NCBI GenBank assembly: GCA_964555735.1
Contig: CAZKTS010000142.1
Span: 1 to 13,101, forward strand
Length of the DNA: 13,101 nt
Direction of reading: 5' to 3'
DNA from: CAZKTS01 sp964555735
Lineage (GTDB): Bacteria > Actinomycetota > Acidimicrobiia > IMCC26256 > PALSA-555
Shown here piece after piece: positions 7,219 through 13,101 of the stretch; the stretch's first letter is position 1; each line of letters starts with the position of its first letter. The notes under the pieces are model-generated. The model saw nothing but the letters and a program-made list of their open reading frames with translations. It did no database searches and was not told the DNA's origin. Position numbers and translations under genes: made by a program.

Positions 7219-10158
7219 GTGGACAAGTTCATCAACCTCTTCCTCTCGGGCGCGGTCTCCGGCGGGATCTACGCCGTGATGGCCGCCGGGCTGGTGCTCA
7301 CGTACCAGACGTCCGGCATGTTCAACTTTGCGCACGGCGCCGTCGCGTTCGTGACCGCGTACTTCTTCTACCAACTGAACTTCGGCCAGGGCGTCCCGGT
7401 CTGGCTCGCGTTCATCCTCTCGGTGTTCGTCTTCGCACCGCTGCTCGGTCTCGCGCTCGACCGCATCCTGCTGCGCCGCCTGGCCACCGCCCCGGTGTAC
7501 GCGCGCATCGTCGGCACGATCGGTCTGCTCATCGCGCTCCCCGCGATGGCGATCTGGCTCGTCGACACGGTCGGCAACACGATCGCCGACCTCGGCCTGC
7601 CGACCAACACCGGCACCGGCACCGGCGGCGGGGCGGTCCGCGGGCTCGGGCCCTTCCCGCGCGAGGTGTGGCACCTCGACTGGCTGGGTGACGGCGTCCT
7701 GCTGAACACCGACCAGGTCGTGGTCTTCGTCGCCGCGGCCATCGCCGCGTTCGCGCTCTGGTTCATCCTCCGCAAGACCCGGCTCGGCCTGGAGATGCGC
7801 GCGGTCGTCGACCGCGACGACCTCGCCGGCCTGCGCGGCGTCAACTCGGCTCGCACGTCATCCGCGGCGTGGGTGCTCACGATGATCCTGGCCGGGCTCG
7901 GGGGCATCCTCATCGCGCCGCTCTTCCAGCTGAGCGACTCGGCCTTCACGCTCATCGTGCTCGGATCGCTGGCCGCGGTCGCGCTCGGGGGACTCCGGTC
8001 GATCCCGATCGCGTTCGCGGGCGGTCTGCTCCTCGGGATCGGCCAGAACCTGCTCTACGGCTACGGCGACGACTTCCTGCCGTCCGAGATCGCCGACCTC
8101 GCCGGTCTCCGGGCGTCGATCCCGTTCATCCTCACGGTCGTGCTGCTGCTCGTCATCGGTCGCAAGCACGTGGCCGAGGCGCGCACGGTCGCCGAGGACA
8201 AGCCGGCACCAGACCACCGGGAGGGCCTGCCCACGTGGCGTCGCCTGCTGCCCTGGGCGATCGGGATCTTCCTGCTCGTCGGGTTCACGCTCCAGTGGTT
8301 CCCCTGGGAGTGGGCGCAGGCCGACCAGTTCGAGGCGTTCGCCGTCATCGCACCGGGCCTCGCGTTCTCAATCGTGTTCCTGTCGTTCACGGTCGTCACC
8401 GGCCTCGGCGGCATGGTGAGCCTGGCCCAGGCGTCCTTCGTGACCGCCGGTGGCTTCATGGCGGGCTGGGCGCTGAACAACGACTGGGACGTCGACATCC
8501 CGTTCTTCGCGTCGAACGGCCGCATCAACTTCGCCGTCGCGGCCCTCATGGGTGCCCTCGTCGCCGCGTTGCTCGGCGCGCTGATCGCGGTGTCGGTGCG
8601 ACGGCTCGGCGTCCTCGCGCTCGCGCTCGCCTCGTTGGCGCTCGCGCTCGCGCTCGACCTCACGGTGTTCCAGACCGAGGACATCAGCAACGGCTCGATC
8701 GGTTGGCTCTTCCCGTTCCCGACGCTCGATCTCGGGTTCACCACCCTCGACTTCGCCGACCCGAAGACGCAGGTGTGCGGCCTGCTGGTGATCTTCGGGC
8801 TGCTCACTCTCGTGATCCACAACCTGGAGCGCTCGGCATCGGGCCGTGCCGTCCTCGCGCTGCGGAGCTCGAAGGTCGCGGCCCGCACCTCAGGTGTGCG
8901 GCCCGCCCGGTCCGAGATCGCGCTGTTCGCGTTCTCCGCCGCGATCGCAGGCTTCGGTGGCGCCATGCTCGGCATGACCAACGGGAGCTTCGCCAACAGC
9001 ACCGCCACCCCGATCGCGGGCCTGCTCTGGCTGGCCATCGTGGTCACGTTCGGCATCCGCCGTCCTGGCGGCGCGCTGCTCGGCGGCCTCGCGGTCACCG
9101 CGACCACCCCGATCCTTGCGTGGATCGCGGGCTGGAGCTTCATGCCGGACTGGTTCGACCAGCTCACCGAATCGAGCCAGTTCCTGGCGATCATGTTCGG
9201 TCTCGGAGCCATCAACCTGGCGAAGAACCCCGACGGGCTCTTCGCGCTCGTCGGGCACCAGCAGCTCGAGCGCCGGCGCAAGAAGCGCCTCGCCGACATC
9301 GACGCGGCCGAGGTCGCGCTCCACACCGACGCGTCGGGCCAGACCCACGAACCCGAGACCACGACCACGGTCGTGGCCGGGGGTTGGGGCGAAGGCGAGG
9401 ACAAGGCGCTGGAGCTCACCGGCATCGTCGCCGGCTACGGCGACGTCGAGGTGCTGCACGGCATCGACCTCTCGCTCCCGCGCGGCTCGATCGTGGCCCT
9501 GCTCGGCGCGAACGGTGCCGGGAAGTCGACGCTCTGCGCCGTGGTGGCCGGGCTGGTCGAGCCGACGCGCGGCAGCGTCGTCGTCGACGGCAAGGACATC
9601 ACCGCGGACAGCTCCTACCAGCGGGCTCGCGCGGGCGTGATGCTCGCACCCGAGGCTCGCGGGATCTTTCCCGCGCTCACCGTCGCCGAGAATCTCGAGG
9701 TGCTGCTCCGCTCCGACGAGGAGCGGGCGAAGGCCTACGAGCGCTTCCCGCGTCTCGGCGAACGCAAGAGCCAGCCGGCGGGCCTGCTCTCCGGTGGCGA
9801 GCAGCAGATGCTGAGCCTGGCACCGGCGCTCGTGCGGCCGCCAACGGTGTTCATCGCCGACGAGCCGACCCTCGGCCTGGCGCCCCTGGCCGCCGAGGAG
9901 GTGATGCGGGCGATCCTCGACCTCAAGGCACAGGGCTCCACCATCCTGCTCGTCGAGGAGAAGGCGCACGAGGTGATGCAGGTGGCCGACGCGGTGGCCT
10001 TCATGACCCTCGGTCGCCTCGGGTGGATCGGACCGCGCGACCAGCTCGACGAGCAGGAGCTCGCGCTGAGCTACCTCGGCGGACCGCCGAAGGCCGGCGG
10101 GTCCAACGGGGGCCGCGCCGGCTCTACCTCTCCGACGCCGACCGGGAGCAGTGCATGA
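7219..10158 (+). CDS. Fused LivH-LivM-LivF: two permease domains plus ATPase in one chain
   Basis: 979 residues, one uninterrupted frame from GTG 7219 (AGAGG 6 nt upstream). Residues ~1-325 are a LivH-type permease (Y-Q-T-S-G-M-F-N-F-A-H-G near residue 30, E-M-R-A-V followed by the G-V-N-S loop, multiple membrane helices). Residues ~340-690 are a LivM-type permease (G-L-G-G-M-V-S-L-A-Q-A-S-F, later S-A-S-G-R-A-V-L-A-L-R). A charged linker R-R-R-K-K-R and an acidic/Thr-rich stretch follow, then a LivF-type ATPase at ~730-955: Walker A G-A-N-G-A-G-K-S-T (763-771), signature L-S-G-G-E-Q-Q (857-863), Walker B V-F-I-A-D-E-P (877-883). As in LivF, there is no switch His, V-E-E-K standing where V-E-Q-N is usual. 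The tail is Gly/Ser/Pro-rich. With the separate LivG it would form a complete importer. Normally these are three genes. Its stop overlaps the CoxS start (ATGA). Confidence 0.94.
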   Translation: MDKFINLFLSGAVSGGIYAVMAAGLVLTYQTSGMFNFAHGAVAFVTAYFFYQLNFGQGVPVWLAFILSVFVFAPLLGLALDRILLRRLATAPVYARIVGTIGLLIALPAMAIWLVDTVGNTIADLGLPTNTGTGTGGGAVRGLGPFPREVWHLDWLGDGVLLNTDQVVVFVAAAIAAFALWFILRKTRLGLEMRAVVDRDDLAGLRGVNSARTSSAAWVLTMILAGLGGILIAPLFQLSDSAFTLIVLGSLAAVALGGLRSIPIAFAGGLLLGIGQNLLYGYGDDFLPSEIADLAGLRASIPFILTVVLLLVIGRKHVAEARTVAEDKPAPDHREGLPTWRRLLPWAIGIFLLVGFTLQWFPWEWAQADQFEAFAVIAPGLAFSIVFLSFTVVTGLGGMVSLAQASFVTAGGFMAGWALNNDWDVDIPFFASNGRINFAVAALMGALVAALLGALIAVSVRRLGVLALALASLALALALDLTVFQTEDISNGSIGWLFPFPTLDLGFTTLDFADPKTQVCGLLVIFGLLTLVIHNLERSASGRAVLALRSSKVAARTSGVRPARSEIALFAFSAAIAGFGGAMLGMTNGSFANSTATPIAGLLWLAIVVTFGIRRPGGALLGGLAVTATTPILAWIAGWSFMPDWFDQLTESSQFLAIMFGLGAINLAKNPDGLFALVGHQQLERRRKKRLADIDAAEVALHTDASGQTHEPETTTTVVAGGWGEGEDKALELTGIVAGYGDVEVLHGIDLSLPRGSIVALLGANGAGKSTLCAVVAGLVEPTRGSVVVDGKDITADSSYQRARAGVMLAPEARGIFPALTVAENLEVLLRSDEERAKAYERFPRLGERKSQPAGLLSGGEQQMLSLAPALVRPPTVFIADEPTLGLAPLAAEEVMRAILDLKAQGSTILLVEEKAHEVMQVADAVAFMTLGRLGWIGPRDQLDEQELALSYLGGPPKAGGSNGGRAGSTSPTPTGSSA
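8614..8658 (+). repeat. CTCGCG hexamer repeat within the LivM part
   Basis: Units of CTCGCG/CTCGCC recur in two blocks, 8614-8631 and 8641-8658, coding for an L-A-L-A-L-A-type membrane helix. A smaller triple CACCGG repeat at 7608-7625 encodes a Thr/Gly linker in the LivH part. Both are in frame and probably reflect codon bias on simple peptide sequence. Confidence 0.5.
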
Positions 10159-10628
10159 ACGGCACCGTCACCGTGGCCCTCGACGTGAACGGCGCCGAGC
10201 AGCGTCACGACGTCGAGGCCCGCACCCTCCTCGTGCAGCTCCTGCGCGACCAGTGCGGCCTCACCGGCACGAAGGTCGGCTGCGACACGTCGTCGTGCGG
10301 CGCGTGCACCGTCCTCGTCGACGGTGAGTCGGTGAAGTCGTGCACGATGCTCGCCGCCCAGGCCGACGGCTCCACCGTCATCACGATCGAGGGGCTGGGC
10401 AGCGAGGACGCCCCGCACCGAGTGCAGGCCGCGTTCACCGAGGCACACGCGCTGCAATGCGGCTACTGCACCGCGGGCATGGTGCTCGCCGCGGTCTCGC
10501 TCCTCGAGGAGGTGCCGAACCCGACCGAGGAGCAGGTGCGTCTCGGACTGGAGGGCAACCTCTGCCGCTGCACCGGCTACCACAACATCGTGGCGGCCGT
10601 CCTGGCCGCAGCGGGGACGCGCTCGTGA
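10155..10628 (+). CDS. [2Fe-2S] small subunit of a molybdenum hydroxylase (CoxS type)
   Basis: 157 residues from ATG 10155, overlapping the permease-fusion stop (ATGA) with GGGAG upstream. It passes electrons between the molybdenum site and FAD in xanthine-oxidase-family hydroxylases. The N-terminal plant-type ferredoxin domain has Cys43, Cys48, Cys51 and Cys63 (C-x4-C-x2-C-x11-C). The C-terminal helical domain has Cys102, Cys105, Cys137 and Cys139, including Q-C-G-Y-C-T-A-G-M and C-R-C-T-G-Y. All eight ligands are present, so both clusters should form. Length is normal for the family (150-170). The FAD subunit follows with a 4-bp overlap. The large molybdopterin-binding subunit, which sets the substrate, is not found here; carbon monoxide dehydrogenase itself cannot be claimed. 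Cytoplasmic. Confidence 0.95.
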   Translation: MNGTVTVALDVNGAEQRHDVEARTLLVQLLRDQCGLTGTKVGCDTSSCGACTVLVDGESVKSCTMLAAQADGSTVITIEGLGSEDAPHRVQAAFTEAHALQCGYCTAGMVLAAVSLLEEVPNPTEEQVRLGLEGNLCRCTGYHNIVAAVLAAAGTRS

Positions 10629-11452
10629 ACCCGGCGCCGTTCGAGTACCTGCGCGCCGACTCCGCCGACGCGGTTGTCGCCGCGCTGGCCCAACACGGCG
10701 ACGAGGCCAAGGTCCTCGCCGGCGGCATGTCGCTCCTCCCGCTCATGAAGCTCCGGCTGGCGACGCCGACCGTCCTCGTCGACGCCGGTCGCGTGCGCGA
10801 GCTCTCGTACATCGAGGACCAGGGCGACCACGTCGCGATCGGTGCGCTGACGCGGCATCGCGACGTCGAGACCAGCGAGCTGCTCGGTGCCTCGTGCGGT
10901 GTGCTGCGCGCCGTCACCGCTGAGGTCGGCGACAACCAGGTCCGCCACCGCGGCACGATCGGCGGCTCGGTCGCGCACGGCGATCCGGCGTCGGACCTGC
11001 CCGCGGTGCTGCTCGCGCTCGACGCGAGCTTCGTCGTCGTCGGACCGTCCGGTCAGCGGGTCGTCCCGGCGAGCGACTTCTTCCTGGGCTTCCTCGAGAC
11101 TGCGCTCGCCCCGGACGAGCTGCTCACCGAGATCCGGGTGCCGAGGACCGGGCCGAACGGGTTCGCCTACGAGAAGTTCAACCGCCGCGCCCAGGACTGG
11201 GCGATCGTCGGTGCGGTCGCGGTGCGCACCGACGCCGGTACCCGGGTCGGCCTCGTCAACATGGGCAGCACGCCGTTGCGCGCGACAGCCGTCGAGGCTG
11301 CGCTCGCGGGGGGTGCCGACGCGGCGGAGGCCGCCGGGCTCGCGGCCGAGGGCACCGACCCCGGCCAGGACCTGCACGCCACGCCCGAGTTCCGCGAGCA
11401 CCTCGCTCGGGTGCTCGTGCGGCGGGCGCTCGACGCCGCCACCGCCTCCTAG
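10625..11452 (+). CDS. FAD-binding medium subunit of a molybdenum hydroxylase (CoxM type)
   Basis: 275 residues from GTG 10625, overlapping the CoxS stop (GTGA), with GGGGA upstream. It binds FAD and delivers electrons from the iron-sulfur subunit to an acceptor. The PCMH-type FAD motifs are clear: A-G-G-M-S-L-L-P-L-M-K-L-R (32-44) and T-I-G-G-S-V-A-H-G-D-P-A-S-D-L-P (111-126). The C-terminal part F-A-Y-E-K-F then R-R-A-Q-D-W-A is typical of the CO-dehydrogenase flavoprotein C-terminal domain. Length fits the family (~280). The order small-medium without a following large subunit is unusual: the next gene is on the opposite strand 8 bp away. The enzyme would hydroxylate an aromatic or heteroaromatic ring, or oxidise an aldehyde, if a large subunit is supplied from elsewhere. 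Confidence 0.95.
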   Translation: MNPAPFEYLRADSADAVVAALAQHGDEAKVLAGGMSLLPLMKLRLATPTVLVDAGRVRELSYIEDQGDHVAIGALTRHRDVETSELLGASCGVLRAVTAEVGDNQVRHRGTIGGSVAHGDPASDLPAVLLALDASFVVVGPSGQRVVPASDFFLGFLETALAPDELLTEIRVPRTGPNGFAYEKFNRRAQDWAIVGAVAVRTDAGTRVGLVNMGSTPLRATAVEAALAGGADAAEAAGLAAEGTDPGQDLHATPEFREHLARVLVRRALDAATAS

Positions 11453-11460
11453 ACGTCCGC

Positions 11461-12273
11461 TCAGGCGGCGCCCATCTCGGCGAGCAGCGCCGAGAACTGC
11501 GGCGTGTGCGGTTGGTGGGAGTACAGCCCACCGTCGACCGAGAGCAGCTGGCCGTTGACGAACGCGGCCGCGTCGGACGCGAGATAGGCGACGGCGTTCG
11601 CGATGTCCTCGGGCTCACCGAGGCGCGGCGAGCACGCGTGCTGGAGGAAGACCTCCATCGCCGGCGGCGGGAGCGTCGTGCGGGCGCGCTCGGTCAGGAT
11701 GATGCCCGGGAGGATCGCATTGCAGCGCACGCCCTGCTTCCCGTACACGGAAGCGATGTACTTCGTGAGGGTGTTCAGCGCCGCCTTGCCCGGCCCGTAG
11801 GCCGCGCAGATCACGTCGCCCGCAAGGGCGAGCCCCGACGAGATGTTGACGATCGACCCGCCGCCCTGCTCGATCATGTGCGGGATCGCGTGCTTGCTCA
11901 TGAGCATCGGGCCACGAGCGTTGATCGCCATCACCTCGTCCCACACCGCGGCATCCATCTCGGTCACGATCGTGTCGGTCTCCGCGAAGTTGGTTGCACC
12001 CGCGTTGTTGTCGATCACGTCGACCCGGCCGTAGGCGTCGAGGGTCGCCGCGATGAGCGCCTGCACATCGGCCTCGTCGGTGATGTCGGCCGGCACCGCG
12101 ATCGCGGTGTGGCCGTCGGCCGTGAGCCCGGCGACGACCTCGTCGAGCGGCGTGCCGGGGAGGTCCGTGGCGACGATGCGAGCACCCAGCCCCGCGAGCG
12201 TGCGCACGGTCACGGCGCCGATGCCGCCCGCAGCCCCGGTGACGATGGTCGCTTTGTCGGTGAGGTCGATCAC
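11461..12273 (-). CDS. Short-chain dehydrogenase/reductase (SDR) 1
   Basis: 270 residues from GTG 12273, overlapping the stop of the second SDR (GTGA) with GGGGG upstream. It is a classical SDR: cofactor loop T-G-A-A-G-G-I-G (12-19), Asp37 after the second strand (suggesting NAD(H) rather than NADP(H)), N-N-A-G (89-92), Asn118, Ser145 or Ser146 in N-I-S-S, and the Y-x3-K pair Tyr159/Lys163. It should interconvert a hydroxyl and a ketone group. The C-terminal ~20 residues after D-G-G-L-Y extend beyond the usual end. Its 3' end faces the CoxM gene with an 8-bp gap and no visible terminator. Last gene of a minus-strand operon with SDR 2 and a luciferase-like monooxygenase. Substrate unknown. Confidence 0.93.
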   Translation of the reverse strand: MIDLTDKATIVTGAAGGIGAVTVRTLAGLGARIVATDLPGTPLDEVVAGLTADGHTAIAVPADITDEADVQALIAATLDAYGRVDVIDNNAGATNFAETDTIVTEMDAAVWDEVMAINARGPMLMSKHAIPHMIEQGGGSIVNISSGLALAGDVICAAYGPGKAALNTLTKYIASVYGKQGVRCNAILPGIILTERARTTLPPPAMEVFLQHACSPRLGEPEDIANAVAYLASDAAAFVNGQLLSVDGGLYSHQPHTPQFSALLAEMGAA

Positions 12274-13001
12274 GTGCCGCCCCCGTCGATGCGGTGCTGG
12301 GTGCCGGTGATGAAGGACGACTCGTCGGACGCGAGGAAGAGCACCAGCGCCGCGACCTCCTCCGGTTCACCGGCCCGCTGGAGGGGGAGGAAGCCGAAGC
12401 GATCGGCGTCGTTGCCGGACGGGTCGGGCGGCAGCATGTCGGTGTTGATCGGGCCTGGGTGCACCGAGTTGACCCGGATGCCGAGCGGCCCCAGCTCGAT
12501 CGCCGCGGTCTGGGTGAGGCCCACGACGCCGAACTTCGACGCGGCGTAGGCGCTGTGCGCGGGCAGACCCTTGAGGCCGGCCATGGACGAGATGTTCACG
12601 ATCGAGCCACCGCCGCGCGCCACCATCGGATCCACGACGGCCTGCATCCCGAGGAACGGACCGATGAGGTTGACCGCGAGCACCCGCTCGAAGTCGGCCC
12701 GGGTCTCCTCGACCAGCGGTGCGAGCCGATGGATGCCGGCATTGTTGACGAGGATGTCGACGCCGCCGAAGCGGTCGGTCGCGGTCGACACGACCTCCGC
12801 CCACGCGTCGGCGTCGCTCACGTCGTGGGCCAACGCGCACACCTGATCACCGATCGAAGAAGCCACCGCTTCGACGTCGTCGGTCCGCACGTCGGTGAGC
12901 ACCACGCGGGCGCCCTCGGCGGCGAAGGCGCGAGCCTCGCGCTCCCCCATCCCGCGGGCGGCGCCGGTGATGATCGCGACCTTGCCGTCGAGTCGGCCCA
13001 C
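12270..13001 (-). CDS. Short-chain dehydrogenase/reductase (SDR) 2, hydroxysteroid-dehydrogenase-like
   Basis: 243 residues from GTG 13001, 2 nt after the stop of the upstream gene, with GGACGGAG as ribosome site. Classical SDR motifs: T-G-A-A-R-G-M-G (12-19), Asp37 (NAD preference), N-N-A-G (86-89), Asn111, Ser139 in N-I-S-S, Tyr152 and Lys156, then R-V-N-S-V-H-P-G (176-183). The run G-G-G-S-I-V-N-I-S-S with A-G-L and the V-N-S-V-H-P-G block closely resemble bacterial 3-alpha/20-beta-hydroxysteroid dehydrogenase, so oxidation of a secondary alcohol on an alicyclic ring is a fair guess, but SDR substrates cannot be read from motifs alone. Confidence 0.93.
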   Translation of the reverse strand: MGRLDGKVAIITGAARGMGEREARAFAAEGARVVLTDVRTDDVEAVASSIGDQVCALAHDVSDADAWAEVVSTATDRFGGVDILVNNAGIHRLAPLVEETRADFERVLAVNLIGPFLGMQAVVDPMVARGGGSIVNISSMAGLKGLPAHSAYAASKFGVVGLTQTAAIELGPLGIRVNSVHPGPINTDMLPPDPSGNDADRFGFLPLQRAGEPEEVAALVLFLASDESSFITGTQHRIDGGGT

Positions 13002-13003
13002 GA

Positions 13004-13101
13004 TCAGGCTCCGTCCTTCGCGCGGAAGTGCGGGATGACGTGCTCACCCCACTGGCGGATGGTCTCGAGACAGGCTTCCTGGGGAACCGTGCCCATCTGG
13101 A
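13004..13101 (-). CDS. C-terminus of a luciferase-like flavin-dependent oxidoreductase (partial)
   Basis: Only the last 32 codons are inside the window. They end Q-M-G-T-V-P-Q-E-A-C-L-E-T-I then W-G-E-H-V-I-P-H-F-R and the stop at 13004-13006. The pattern Q-M-G-x-x-P followed by a helix and x-V-x-P-x-F-R is the usual end of bacterial luciferase-family (LLM class) monooxygenases or F420-dependent relatives. It is the first visible gene of the SDR operon, 2 nt before SDR 2. Such enzymes often oxidise ketones or alicyclic rings next to SDRs. The call rests on a short stretch. Confidence 0.65.
   Translation of the reverse strand, partial: QMGTVPQEACLETIRQWGEHVIPHFRAKDGA

Noticed and set aside
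8614..8658. Hexamer repeats as a CRISPR-like or regulatory array
   Set aside because: The units are in frame, encode a Leu/Ala membrane helix and have no spacers; they are explained by codon bias.
8061..9425. 454-codon minus-strand frame inside the permease fusion
   Set aside because: Ser/Ala/Arg/Pro-rich translation with no domain, directly opposite conserved permease motifs.
7869..10628. 919-codon plus-strand frame that ends with the CoxS protein
   Set aside because: Only the last 157 codons are a real protein; upstream it is an Arg/Pro/His-rich shadow of the LivHMF gene. The true start is ATG 10155.
10155..11452. Assignment as aerobic carbon monoxide dehydrogenase
   Set aside because: The S and M subunits are shared by many molybdenum hydroxylases; without the large subunit and its active-site loop no CO activity can be claimed.

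Overview
The window is about 13.1 kb of very GC-rich, densely packed DNA. Gene after gene starts inside the stop codon of the one before (ATGA or GTGA overlaps), GTG starts are frequent, and the codons end mainly in G or C. This, together with the protein families present (EntE-like aryl ligase, DapB-like dehydrogenase, Liv-type ABC transporter, CoxS/CoxM, steroid-type SDRs, luciferase-like flavoenzyme), suggests a catabolic cluster from a high-GC actinobacterium. An Acidimicrobiia- or Mycobacteriales-like host is an inference; no rRNA or other taxonomic marker is present.

Layout. (1) 1-3574, minus strand: a four-gene operon, transcribed ligase -> VOC protein -> 81-aa unknown protein -> alpha/beta hydrolase (cut by the left edge), with every junction a 4-bp overlap. 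It is preceded by a good -35/-10 promoter at 3631-3659, whose spacer is filled by a perfect 7+2+7 palindrome, very probably a repressor operator. (2) 3708-4775, minus: a DapB-like NAD(P)-dependent dehydrogenase with its own promoter. (3) 4776-4993: a 218-bp divergent control region holding several inverted repeats. (4) 4994-11452, plus: a LivG-type ATPase, a Liv-type solute-binding protein, a hairpin terminator plus a second palindrome, one 979-residue protein that fuses LivH, LivM and LivF, and then the [2Fe-2S] and FAD subunits of a molybdenum hydroxylase. (5) 11461-13101, minus and convergent: two short-chain dehydrogenases and the last ~32 codons of a luciferase-like monooxygenase.

Taken together this looks like a transport-and-degradation module. 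A substrate, probably a carboxylated aromatic or alicyclic/steroid-like compound, is captured by the binding protein and imported by the LivG + LivHMF complex. It could then be activated as a thioester by the ligase and oxidised by the hydroxylase, the SDRs, the DapB-like enzyme and the flavin monooxygenase, with the VOC protein and hydrolase acting on ring-opened or ester intermediates. The families are clear from sequence; the substrate and the order of steps are inference. The large molybdenum-binding (CoxL-type) subunit, the regulator of the palindrome and an identifiable ring dioxygenase are not in the window.

Nothing here is beyond doubt a new system. The best candidates for something little described are the three-domain permease/permease/ATPase fusion translationally coupled to an orphan CoxS/CoxM pair, and the 81-aa unknown protein locked between the VOC protein and the hydrolase.
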